Shown here piece by piece: positions 1 to 5,233 of a DNA stretch of 5,365 nt. Position 1 is the stretch's first letter, and every line of letters starts with the position of its first letter. The stretch lies in assembly GCA_945869365.1 (NCBI GenBank), contig CAMBOW010000102.1, forward strand, positions 1-5,365. The letters run 5' to 3'. The stretch comes from Flavobacterium psychrophilum. GTDB lineage: Bacteria > Bacteroidota > Bacteroidia > Flavobacteriales > Flavobacteriaceae. The translations under genes and the position numbers were made by a program. A model generated the notes under the pieces. That model was given only the letters and a program-made list of their open reading frames with translations. It was not told the origin of the DNA and searched no databases.

Positions 1-71
1 AAATGAATTTTCGACGCGTAGGGGGCATAAAAAAAGTCGAAACTCTCGTTTCGACTTTTGTGGGCGATGAG
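1..71. repeat. Direct repeat copy 1: terminator plus tRNA 3' tail
   Basis: This stretch matches 236-306 almost base for base at a constant offset of 235. The only differences seen are one extra G in the G-run near 21-25 and one fewer T near 56-59, which cancel. The unit contains the right arm of a palindrome (CGAAAAT/ATTTTCG), a 12-bp terminator hairpin, and ten bases (62-71) identical to the 3' end of tRNA-Val on the minus strand. The match may continue weakly to about 77 with a 2-base gap, so the repeat could be the remnant of a duplicated tRNA-terminator block. The left end is cut by the window edge, so its full length is unknown. Confidence 0.9.
29..59 (-). terminator. Terminator hairpin in repeat copy 1
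   Basis: Arms 32-43 and 48-59 form a perfect 12-bp stem around the loop TCTC, which reads GAGA (a GNRA tetraloop) on the minus strand. The run of A at 29-35 gives a U tract on a minus-strand transcript, so it has the form of a Rho-independent terminator. The symmetric A/T flanks mean it might also act on the plus strand. No intact gene ends directly at it inside the window; it appears to be a copy of the tRNA-Val terminator. Confidence 0.75.
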
Positions 72-235
72 ATTTGATAATAAGAGGAGGAAGCCCAGTG
101 GGCTTCAGGTAATTTGAGCTTTAGCTCATAAAGTAAATTCGGGATTAACTACGTTGATCCCCAGAAGGGGGAGCCTTCACAAAAAGTCCCAACTTGTGAC
201 CAAGTTGGCTTTTTTTACGCCCCAGCCGCTTACGA
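72..235. other. Spacer between the repeat copies, no gene recognised
   Basis: This stretch has no convincing coding frame. It holds several short perfect hairpins: GAAGCCC/GGGCTTC with a 3-base loop near 90-106, TGAGCT/AGCTCA near 115-128, and CCCC/GGGG near 159-170. It also holds a terminator-like hairpin at 181-216, described separately. The series of hairpins ending in a T run on the plus strand could be a small structured RNA, but no TAnnTTTG promoter was seen upstream on the plus strand, so this is only a possibility. Degenerate leftover of a larger duplication is equally plausible. Confidence 0.4.
181..216. terminator. Bidirectional terminator-like hairpin
   Basis: CCAACTTG (189-196) and CAAGTTGG (201-208) form a perfect 8-bp stem with loop TGAC. 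The flanks AAAAAG (181-186) and CTTTTT extend it after a two-base bulge. Seven T's at 210-216 make a good U tract for plus-strand transcription, and five A's at 181-185 make a shorter one for the minus strand. On the minus strand it would be a second stop after tRNA-Val. On the plus strand it would end a transcript from the spacer to its left, for which no gene was found. Confidence 0.65.
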
Positions 236-260
236 AAATGAATTTTCGACGCGTAGGGGC
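219..260. repeat. Long imperfect palindrome next to the tRNA terminator
   Basis: GCCCC (219-223) pairs with GGGGC (256-260), CGC (227-229) pairs with GCG (251-253), and CGAAAAT (233-239) pairs with ATTTTCG (242-248), leaving almost no loop. This gives a three-block cruciform or hairpin. Its right arm recurs at the left edge of the window in repeat copy 1, where the left arm lies outside the window. There is no T run after it, so a terminator is unlikely. A protein-binding site, a REP-like palindromic element, or an RNA-processing structure are all possible. Confidence 0.5.
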
Positions 261-306
261 ATAAAAAAAGTCGAAACTCTCGTTTCGACTTTTTGTGGGC
301 GATGAG
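236..306. repeat. Direct repeat copy 2, overlapping the tRNA-Val 3' end
   Basis: This is the second copy of the unit at 1-71. Here it sits in its natural context: the last ten bases are the 3' end of a complete tRNA-Val gene and the hairpin is that gene's terminator. This suggests that copy 2 is the original and copy 1 a duplicate. Identity is near complete, with compensating single-base length changes in a G run and a T run, so the duplication is either recent or maintained by recombination. Confidence 0.9.
263..294 (-). terminator. Rho-independent terminator of tRNA-Val
   Basis: Arms 265-277 and 282-294 give a perfect 13-bp stem with a TCTC loop (GAGA on the transcript). It starts two bases after the tRNA discriminator position, and seven A's at 263-269 supply the U tract. 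Its position immediately behind the tRNA makes the assignment secure. Confidence 0.9.
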
Positions 307-370
307 GGATTCGAACCCCCGACCCTCTGGGTGTAAACCAGATGCTCTGAACCAACTGAGCTAATCGCCC
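296..370 (-). tRNA. tRNA-Val (anticodon UAC)
   Basis: The minus strand folds into a complete cloverleaf. It has acceptor arms GGGCGAT/ATCGCCC, D stem GCTC/GAGC, anticodon stem TCTGG/CCAGA with loop TTTACAC, a five-base variable region, and a T arm with loop TTCGAAT and one G-T pair. The anticodon TAC lies at 333-335 and reads the valine codons GUA and GUG, possibly more by wobble. Base 296 gives discriminator A. The following bases do not read CCA, so the CCA end must be added by nucleotidyltransferase. The gene has its own consensus promoter upstream and a strong terminator right behind it, so it is probably transcribed on its own rather than from the folC operon. Confidence 0.97.
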
Positions 371-415
371 TTGTACAATCAATTACAAATAGGAATGTGT
401 TTCTGATTGCGAGTG

Positions 416-446
416 CAAATATAAGGGAGTTTTCGGTTTGTGCAAA
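416..446 (-). promoter_or_regulatory. Bacteroidetes-type promoter of tRNA-Val
   Basis: On the minus strand TTTG (446-443) is followed after 19 bases by TATATTTG (423-416). This matches the known Bacteroidetes primary-sigma consensus of TTTG or TTG around -33 and TAnnTTTG around -7. Transcription would start near 409-411, giving a leader of roughly 40 bases before the mature tRNA. It lies in the 93-base gap after folC, where no terminator for folC was seen. Confidence 0.8.
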
Positions 447-463
447 CAAAAGGATAAAAAATA

Positions 464-1684
464 TTATAAAATTTCAGCGACTACAAAAGTGCTTCCCCCA
501 ATGTAGATAAAGTCAGTAATGGCGGCATTTGCACGAGCTGCGGCATAAGCGGTTGAAACCGAATTGTATACTTGCCCAATGAGGCCATGATGCGCAGCAT
601 TAGCAGCCAAAATTTCGGCAGCAAGTCCGCGAGGCAAATTGGGTTTGCAAAAATAGTACTGGGCTTTTTTTGGAAATAAAGGCAAAATACTATCGAGGTC
701 TTTGTCATTCACCACCCCAATTACCAGGTGCAGCTGTGTATATGTTTCTTCCTGAAGTTGTTGTATTACCTCGGCCAAGCCATCATAATTGTGGGCGGTA
801 TCGGCGATGATTTTGGGATAAGCGCCCAGTTGTTGCCATCTGCCTAGTAAACCGGTATTGGCTACTACACGCAAGAAGCCTTGTGCAATGGCCAATTCCG
901 AAACAGAAAAATCGGTTTGGTCTTGAAGGACACGAATGGCAGATAAAGCTGTTTTGGTGTTGTGTTTTTGGTAATTGCCCAACAACCCGCAGGCAGGTGG
1001 AGTTTCTGTAGTATCGGCAGCAAAATAAATGGCTGCGTTTTCGCGGCTGGCTTTTTCTAGAAATACGACTCGGGTTTCGGGGGTGTATTGGCCAATTACA
1101 ACCGGGATATTTGCTTTGATAATCCCTGCTTTTTCCCCTGCAATTGCGGTCAAGCTATTACCCAAAAACGCGGTATGATCTAGCCCAATATTGGTAATTA
1201 CCGATAGGAGTGGAGTAATAATATTTGTAGCATCCAATCGGCCGCCCATGCCCACTTCAATAATGGCAATATCTATTTTACGGTACACAAAATAATCAAA
1301 CGCCAATCCCACCGACATTTCAAAAAAACTCAAGTCGTGGTTTTCAAAAAATGTTTGGTGTTGGGCTACAAAGTCAGTGACATATTCTTCTTCGATGCAG
1401 TTTCCGTTGATTTTAATTCGCTCCCGAAAATCCTTCAGGTGCGGGGAGGTATACAATCCCACTTGATGCCCAGCTTCCTGCAGCACCGAAGCCAAGAGGT
1501 GAGAAGTGGAACCTTTACCATTGGTGCCTGCCACATGAATGCAAGCCAGGTTTTGTTCAGGGTTTCCCAAATAATTAGCCAAAAGTTTGCTGTTGCTCAG
1601 GTCGGCTTTATAGGCGATAGCGCCTTGTTGTTGGTACATGGGGAGCTGCGCAAATAGCCAATGCACCGTTTCTTGGTAATTCAT
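464..1684 (-). CDS. folC: Bifunctional dihydrofolate synthase/folylpolyglutamate synthase
   Basis: FolC is a cytoplasmic Mur-ligase-family enzyme. It uses ATP to join glutamate to dihydropteroate and then to extend the glutamate tail of folates. The 406-residue length is normal for the family. Visible motifs in order are the P-loop GTNGKGST (53-60), the folate/omega-loop signature YTSPHL (78-83), EVGMGGRLDATN (143-154), LDH with H170 as likely metal ligand, EKAG with K185 (the position carbamylated in studied homologues), GNYQKHN (236-242), GRW (281-283) and DTAHN (295-299). The last is usually DGAHN, so Gly is replaced by Thr. The ATG start lies 9 bases after the tonB stop, which implies co-transcription. 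No Shine-Dalgarno is seen. Whether both activities are present cannot be read from sequence alone, but a single bacterial FolC normally carries both. Confidence 0.96.
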   Translation of the reverse strand: MNYQETVHWLFAQLPMYQQQGAIAYKADLSNSKLLANYLGNPEQNLACIHVAGTNGKGSTSHLLASVLQEAGHQVGLYTSPHLKDFRERIKINGNCIEEEYVTDFVAQHQTFFENHDLSFFEMSVGLAFDYFVYRKIDIAIIEVGMGGRLDATNIITPLLSVITNIGLDHTAFLGNSLTAIAGEKAGIIKANIPVVIGQYTPETRVVFLEKASRENAAIYFAADTTETPPACGLLGNYQKHNTKTALSAIRVLQDQTDFSVSELAIAQGFLRVVANTGLLGRWQQLGAYPKIIADTAHNYDGLAEVIQQLQEETYTQLHLVIGVVNDKDLDSILPLFPKKAQYYFCKPNLPRGLAAEILAANAAHHGLIGQVYNSVSTAYAAARANAAITDFIYIGGSTFVVAEIL

Positions 1685-1693
1685 GGGTGTAGG

Positions 1694-2572
1694 CTATTCG
1701 GTAAGGTTGAAGCTGTAAATAATTTTACCCACTTGTTTTGCTGGAGCGGCAGCATCAGCCTGCCATTTGGTATTCATGGCGGCAATTTTTGCTTGCTCGA
1801 GTAAACATTTGGCGGCGTTGGTGGTGCCGCGTATGCCTGGATTGGCCGATATTACGCTTCCGTTTTGATCTACCGAAATTTGCACGACTACAATGCCTTG
1901 TTCGTTGCAGGTATAATTGGGTTTGGGTTTATTGAGTGCTTTTCGATTGCCCAATTGGTAGTTGCCATTGCCATTTCCGCTGCCACTTCCCGATCCACTG
2001 CCGTAACCACTTCCGCTCCCAATGCCTTGGCCACTTCCGTTTCCGCCTCCACTGCCTGTCCCTGTTCCACCGCCGCCGTTATAGCCGCTTGCGTTTTTAT
2101 CGCCGTTGTTTTTGCCTTTATTGCCGGCCGTTTTGTCGTTGCCATCGCCCGAATTAGAGCCATTGAGCATACTCGACAATGCATCAGCTGTCGATTTGGA
2201 AGGTTTGGGTTCGGTTTTGACTACGGGTTTGGGATCAGTAATTTTTTTGGGTTTGTCGGCCGTTTTGGTTTCGGGGATAATTGCCGTTTCTGCTGTATTT
2301 TCTTGGGTCAATACCTCGTCTTCTATTGACTCTTCGGGTGTTGCGGCTGCGGTTGTAACCGCCTCTTCTGGAGTAAAATTGGTTCCCGAACCCAGTTCGC
2401 TGTCACCAAAATTCACCGCTACTTCTCCACCGCCGCCACCGCCTTCTAATAAAGAAATTGGGGAGTTGTTGGCCAATTTTAACCAATAAAAAAGCACAAA
2501 TAAGAGCGCAAACAACAAAGAGGTAAGCACTAATGATTTTTTCTTATTTGATAATTCAGGAAGCACGGGCAA
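1694..2572 (-). CDS. tonB: TonB-like energy transducer with Gly-rich linker
   Basis: This is a probable periplasm-spanning protein that passes proton-motive force to TonB-dependent outer-membrane receptors. Residues 9-12 (NKKK) and the hydrophobic stretch 13-31 form an N-terminal membrane anchor. Six glycines (44-49) and a VAVNFGDSELG segment follow. Then come an acidic, Thr/Ala-rich region, a Lys-Pro region around 105-126, a Gly/Ser/Asn linker (162-204), and a C-terminal TonB-type domain (about 214-292). The domain has cysteines at 222 and 256, the latter in AKCLLEQAK, then TKW and a closing IIYSFNL. The frame has no ATG near its start: an in-frame TAA lies at 2582-2584, so translation must begin at TTG (2572) or GTG (2566). 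ExbB and ExbD, the usual partners, are not adjacent. Family assignment is firm; which receptors it serves is unknown. Confidence 0.88.
   Translation of the reverse strand: MPVLPELSNKKKSLVLTSLLFALLFVLFYWLKLANNSPISLLEGGGGGGEVAVNFGDSELGSGTNFTPEEAVTTAAATPEESIEDEVLTQENTAETAIIPETKTADKPKKITDPKPVVKTEPKPSKSTADALSSMLNGSNSGDGNDKTAGNKGKNNGDKNASGYNGGGGTGTGSGGGNGSGQGIGSGSGYGSGSGSGSGNGNGNYQLGNRKALNKPKPNYTCNEQGIVVVQISVDQNGSVISANPGIRGTTNAAKCLLEQAKIAAMNTKWQADAAAPAKQVGKIIYSFNLTE
1961..2089 (-). repeat. Low-complexity Gly/Ser/Asn linker coding repeat in tonB
   Basis: This stretch encodes residues 162-204, where 23 of 43 residues are glycine, mostly alternating with Ser or Asn. The DNA is an imperfect run of GGNAGY/GGCAAT-like six-base units. 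This bias also creates long but meaningless open frames on the opposite strand. Such linkers vary quickly in length by slippage and probably span the periplasm in place of the Pro-rich segment of proteobacterial TonB. Confidence 0.85.
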
Positions 2573-2649
2573 TTGGGTTGTTTATTTGAAAACGAAAGTA
2601 ACCAAAAAAAATTGTTTTCTCTTATCTATTCGTCTCTCATCTTTTCATT

Positions 2650-3714
2650 TCATCCAAACACCTTCCCCGCACAATGGTCTTTACTTGCTCCCGTCACCGA
2701 ATGCAACACATTGACCTCGTTGCGCAATCTCAACACGCCCAATAGCCCAAAAATCAAGGCTTCTTTGAATTCGATAGTTTTTTTATTGGGAATCACCACG
2801 TGAACATGGGGTAAATACTGTTGGATGCGCGCCACCAAAAAATCATTGTAGGCTCCTCCACCGGTTATCAATAAACTGCCTGATTTTTCGGGAAGTGCCG
2901 CTGCAATTTGAAAAGCCACATGTTCGGTGAAACTGTGCATTTTACTAGCCATATCAATGGCAAATGAATCAATCAACGGCAATAAGGTGGATTTCACATA
3001 CTCAAACCCCAATGATTTGGGTGGCGTAAGTTGGTAATAAGGAAGCGTATTCAAGGCTTCAAAAAGTGGTCCATGTAAAGTTCCAGATTGGGCAAATGAC
3101 CCCCGATCGTCGTAGTTCCAGCCTTGTTGTGCGGCATAAAAATTGAGCACCGTATTTACCGCCGAGATGTCAAAAGCCAATCGTTGGCCATTTTGATCAT
3201 AGGAAATATTCGAAAATCCACCCAAGTTTAAGCAACAGGTGTAGGTACTAAATAAAAACCGATCGCCAATCGGCACAAGCGGCGCGCCCTGTCCACCCAA
3301 TTGTACGTCTTGCACCCTGAAATCACAAACCACTTTTTGTTGGCAATACTCGGCGAGTTCTGGCAAATTGCCTATTTGCAAAGTAAAGCCGTTTTGGGGC
3401 TGATGCAAAATGGTGTGCCCGTGCGAACAAACGGCATCGATTGATTCAAGTGAATGTGTGGCAATAAAATCAAAAATGGTTTGGCCCAGCAATTGGGTAT
3501 ACTCCACATTTAATTCTATTAATTCTTCGGCTGAAAAATCTACGGCTTTTTGCAAGCGATTTATCCAGGCTGAAGTATAGGGAATAGTGGCAGTAGCGCC
3601 AATTTCAAATTGCCAACTTCCACGCACTAAGGTAAATGCCAATTGCGCCAAATCAATTCCGTCTAGGGAAGTGCCCGACATTACTCCGATAACGTTATAG
3701 TTTTGTGCAGTCAT
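2650..3714 (-). CDS. anmK: Anhydro-N-acetylmuramic acid kinase
   Basis: AnmK is a cytoplasmic enzyme of cell-wall recycling. It opens and phosphorylates 1,6-anhydro-MurNAc with ATP to give MurNAc-6-phosphate. The 354 residues are close to the usual 360-390. Family signatures are GVMSGTSLDGID (10-21), CSHGHTILHQP (96-106), LQIGNLPELAEY (112-123), DFRVQDVQLGGQGAPLVP (131-148), CLNLGGFSNIS (161-171), AFDISAVNTVLN (180-191) with D182 at the expected catalytic-base position, the phosphate-binding LITGGGAYND (282-291) and EFKEALIFGLL (315-325). The ATG start places GVMSGTS at the usual distance from the N terminus. It is divergent from the acyl-CoA dehydrogenase and leads the likely anmK-tonB-folC unit. 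No MurNAc-6-P etherase (murQ) is visible nearby. Confidence 0.97.
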   Translation of the reverse strand: MTAQNYNVIGVMSGTSLDGIDLAQLAFTLVRGSWQFEIGATATIPYTSAWINRLQKAVDFSAEELIELNVEYTQLLGQTIFDFIATHSLESIDAVCSHGHTILHQPQNGFTLQIGNLPELAEYCQQKVVCDFRVQDVQLGGQGAPLVPIGDRFLFSTYTCCLNLGGFSNISYDQNGQRLAFDISAVNTVLNFYAAQQGWNYDDRGSFAQSGTLHGPLFEALNTLPYYQLTPPKSLGFEYVKSTLLPLIDSFAIDMASKMHSFTEHVAFQIAAALPEKSGSLLITGGGAYNDFLVARIQQYLPHVHVVIPNKKTIEFKEALIFGLLGVLRLRNEVNVLHSVTGASKDHCAGKVFG

Positions 3715-3737
3715 GGATAAAATTGTCTTTTCTGAAA

Positions 3738-3768
3738 TTGATTTTTTGATAATTAATAGCTACTTTTG
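3738..3768 (+). promoter_or_regulatory. Promoter of the acyl-CoA dehydrogenase gene
   Basis: TACTTTTG (3761-3768) fits the Bacteroidetes -7 consensus TAnnTTTG, and TTG (3738-3740) lies 20 bases upstream, within the accepted -33 spacing. The start of transcription would fall near 3775, about 35 bases before the ATG at 3812. This placement argues against translation from the TTG at 3770. It lies in the AT-rich gap between the divergent anmK and acyl-CoA dehydrogenase genes. Confidence 0.65.
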
Positions 3769-3773
3769 ATTGC

Positions 3774-3781
3774 CAAATTTA
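3774..3781 (-). promoter_or_regulatory. Possible -7 element for anmK
   Basis: On the minus strand the bases read TAAATTTG, a full match to TAnnTTTG, about 60 bases ahead of the anmK ATG. No TTG was found at the right distance upstream (the only nearby one leaves just 9 bases), so the element is weak on its own. If real, it sits back to back with the -7 element at 3761-3768. Confidence 0.35.
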
Positions 3782-3811
3782 AAAAAAGTACAACCATTAT
3801 CCCGTATTATT

Positions 3812-4951
3812 ATGGATTTTAATCTGACCGAAGAACACCTCATGATTCAACAAGCGGCGCGCGATTTTGCTCAAACCGAATTGCTGCCCGGCGTAATAGA
3901 ACGTGACGAATTCTCTAAATTTCCTACCGAGCAAGTGCAAAAAATGGCCGAGCTGGGTTTTATGGGCATGATGGTTGATCCACAATACGGCGGATCGGGC
4001 TTGGACAGCGTTTCTTATGTGTTGGCCATGACTGAAATTGCCAAGATAGATGCCTCGGCAGCGGTAATTATGTCGGTAAACAATTCCTTGGTATGTGCCG
4101 GAATTGAAAAATATTGTAGCGAAGAACAAAAACAAAAATATTTAGTGCCTTTGGCAACCGGCGAAGTAATTGGCGCTTTTTGCTTGTCAGAGCCCGAAGC
4201 CGGATCGGATGCTACCTCCCAAAAAACAACCGCTATTGATAAAGGCGACCATTACCTATTAAACGGAACCAAAAACTGGATTACCAACGGCTCTTCGGCT
4301 TCTACCTATATAGTAATAGCTCAAACTGATGTAGAGAAAGGACACAAAGGAATCAATGCGTTTATCGTAGAAAAAGGTTGGGCTGGATTTGCAATTGGCT
4401 TGAAAGAAAAGAAAATGGGAATCCGCGGATCAGACACGCACTCTTTGATGTTTACCGATGTAAAAGTACCAAAAGAAAACCGCATTGGCGCCGATGGATT
4501 TGGCTTCAATTTTGCTATGTCTGTGCTCAATGGTGGCCGCATCGGAATTGCTTCTCAAGCATTAGGAATTGCCACAGGCGCCTACGAATTGGCCTTGCAA
4601 TATTCACAAGAACGCAAAGCCTTTGGAAAAGAAATTTTCAAACACCAAGCCATTGCCTTCAAATTGGCCGATATGGCCACTTCAATAACTGCAGCGCGCA
4701 TGCTTTGCCTGAAAGCGGCTTCCGAGAAAGACGAAGGCAAAGACATTTCGCAATCGGGTGCGATGGCCAAATTATTTGCCTCCCAAACCGCAATGGACGT
4801 GACCATAGAAGCGGTACAGATTCACGGAGGAAATGGCTATGTAGCCGAATACCACGTGGAGCGCATGATGCGGGATGCCAAAATAACCCAGATCTATGAG
4901 GGTACTTCTGAGATTCAAAAAATTGTCATTTCCCGTTCGCTACTCAACTAA
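3812..4951 (+). CDS. Acyl-CoA dehydrogenase (short-chain/butyryl-CoA type)
   Basis: This FAD enzyme oxidises acyl-CoA to trans-2-enoyl-CoA in beta-oxidation or branched-chain amino-acid breakdown and passes electrons to electron-transfer flavoprotein. The chosen ATG gives 379 residues, typical of short-chain family members, and the N terminus MDFNLTEEH is a common start for the family. The frame stays open upstream to a TTG at 3770, but that lies at the predicted transcription start. Visible motifs are LGFMGMMVDPQYGGSGLD (48-65), signature 1 CLSEPEAGSDATS (124-136), NWITNG (155-160), RKAFG (268-272), signature 2 starting QIHGGNGY (336-343) and ending RMMRD (351-355), and IYEGTSEIQ (361-369) with the catalytic glutamate at 363. 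All key residues are present. Chain length preference cannot be told from sequence; it is the first gene of its own transcript. Confidence 0.96.
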   Translation: MDFNLTEEHLMIQQAARDFAQTELLPGVIERDEFSKFPTEQVQKMAELGFMGMMVDPQYGGSGLDSVSYVLAMTEIAKIDASAAVIMSVNNSLVCAGIEKYCSEEQKQKYLVPLATGEVIGAFCLSEPEAGSDATSQKTTAIDKGDHYLLNGTKNWITNGSSASTYIVIAQTDVEKGHKGINAFIVEKGWAGFAIGLKEKKMGIRGSDTHSLMFTDVKVPKENRIGADGFGFNFAMSVLNGGRIGIASQALGIATGAYELALQYSQERKAFGKEIFKHQAIAFKLADMATSITAARMLCLKAASEKDEGKDISQSGAMAKLFASQTAMDVTIEAVQIHGGNGYVAEYHVERMMRDAKITQIYEGTSEIQKIVISRSLLN

Positions 4952-5203
4952 ATTCAGCATGAAAAAGGCCTGTTCTTTTTTGTTTATCCTGCTGCCGTAG
5001 GTGAAAAAGTCTACCTCGATATTTCGCTCAGCAATCCCCATGCTGTGGCCCTAACTACACATTACCAAACCCAACCGATCTTTGAGTGTGGTCGAATGTA
5101 CCACGGTGCAGCACCAGAAATTCCAATTGATCAAGTATACGGCATCACTACTTTCGAACTCGGCTGAATGCATCTTAATTACGCCAAATAAATCTTCGGA
5201 TTT
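4940..5203 (-). pseudogene. Cryptic minus-strand frame broken by one stop
   Basis: The minus strand is open for 87 codons from 5203 to the TAG at 4942-4940, apart from one in-frame TAG at 5053-5051. An ATG at 5173 starts a 40-codon piece (MHSAEFESSD... to ...LVMCS), and the second half includes GIAERNIEVDFFTYGS and ends in LNLVE. Leucine codons are mostly TTG, as in neighbouring genes, which favours this strand over the opposite frame. The end overlaps the last 12 bases of the acyl-CoA dehydrogenase gene. I do not recognise the protein. It could be a decayed gene, part of a dispersed repeat, or chance. Confidence 0.25.
4961..4981. terminator. Weak terminator-like hairpin after acyl-CoA dehydrogenase
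   Basis: AAAAAGG (4962-4968) can pair with TTCTTTTT (4974-4980) around a five-base loop, 10 bases after the stop codon. The stem is mostly A-T with G-T pairs and the T run is part of the stem, so it is a poor terminator. Its place directly after the gene is the main support. Confidence 0.3.
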
Positions 5204-5207
5204 TTAA

Positions 5208-5215
5208 TACCTTTG
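5208..5215 (+). promoter_or_regulatory. -7 element of the SDR gene
   Basis: TACCTTTG fits the Bacteroidetes TAnnTTTG consensus and ends 18 bases before the ATG at 5234, so the leader would be only about 10 bases. No clear TTG is found near -33. Position and match make it likely but unproven. Confidence 0.5.
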
Positions 5216-5233
5216 GCGCTCAACATTTAGGCT

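Larger units (their letters stand above)
4952..5233. other. Gene-poor stretch between acyl-CoA dehydrogenase and SDR gene
   Basis: No gene is recognised here. Besides the minus-strand frame, the plus strand is open for 71 codons (4952-5164) in the same frame as the dehydrogenase, ending at TGA 5165-5167, but without a start near its beginning. Two neighbouring hairpins are visible: GTGGT/ACCAC (5088-5104) and GGTG/CACC (5105-5115). The heptamer ATTCAGC at 4952-4958 recurs inverted as GCTGAAT at 5163-5169, roughly enclosing the open frames. The right end holds the SDR promoter. Confidence 0.5.

Noticed and set aside
1..306. CRISPR array or integrative-element att sites
   Set aside because: There are only two repeat copies 235 bases apart with no regular spacers, and the intervening 164 bases carry no integrase or cargo, so neither label is supported; an excision scar stays only a hypothesis.
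177..449. A 90-codon minus-strand open frame covering the tRNA
   Set aside because: Its middle (SSVGSEHLVYTQRVGGSNP) is the typical false translation of a tRNA gene, and the frame runs through the promoter, tRNA and terminator.
1337..1657. Plus-strand frame opposite folC
   Set aside because: It lies wholly inside a well-supported folC reading frame and shows no family features.
1865..2329. A 154-codon plus-strand frame opposite tonB, with other antisense frames at 1936-2157 and 2106-2489
   Set aside because: They arise because the Gly/Ser-rich linker of tonB has few stops when read on the other strand; they have no promoter, no recognisable domain and odd Cys/Phe-rich composition.
2573..2803. 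Plus-strand 76-codon frame spanning the anmK-tonB gap
   Set aside because: It overlaps the conserved C-terminal part of anmK and has no recognisable features; the ATG-less gap contains no independent gene.
3770..3811. Upstream TTG start giving 14 more residues to the acyl-CoA dehydrogenase
   Set aside because: The TTG coincides with the predicted transcription start, and the ATG at 3812 gives the family's normal N terminus.
4378..4899. A 173-codon plus-strand frame and minus-strand frames at 4321-4542 and 4582-4806 within the acyl-CoA dehydrogenase gene
   Set aside because: The dehydrogenase frame contains all conserved motifs across this region; the others are shadow frames.
4960..5000. 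Short ATG frame MKKACSFLFILLP resembling the start of a signal peptide
   Set aside because: It stops after 13 codons and there is no in-frame continuation; the hydrophobic run comes from the T-rich hairpin sequence.
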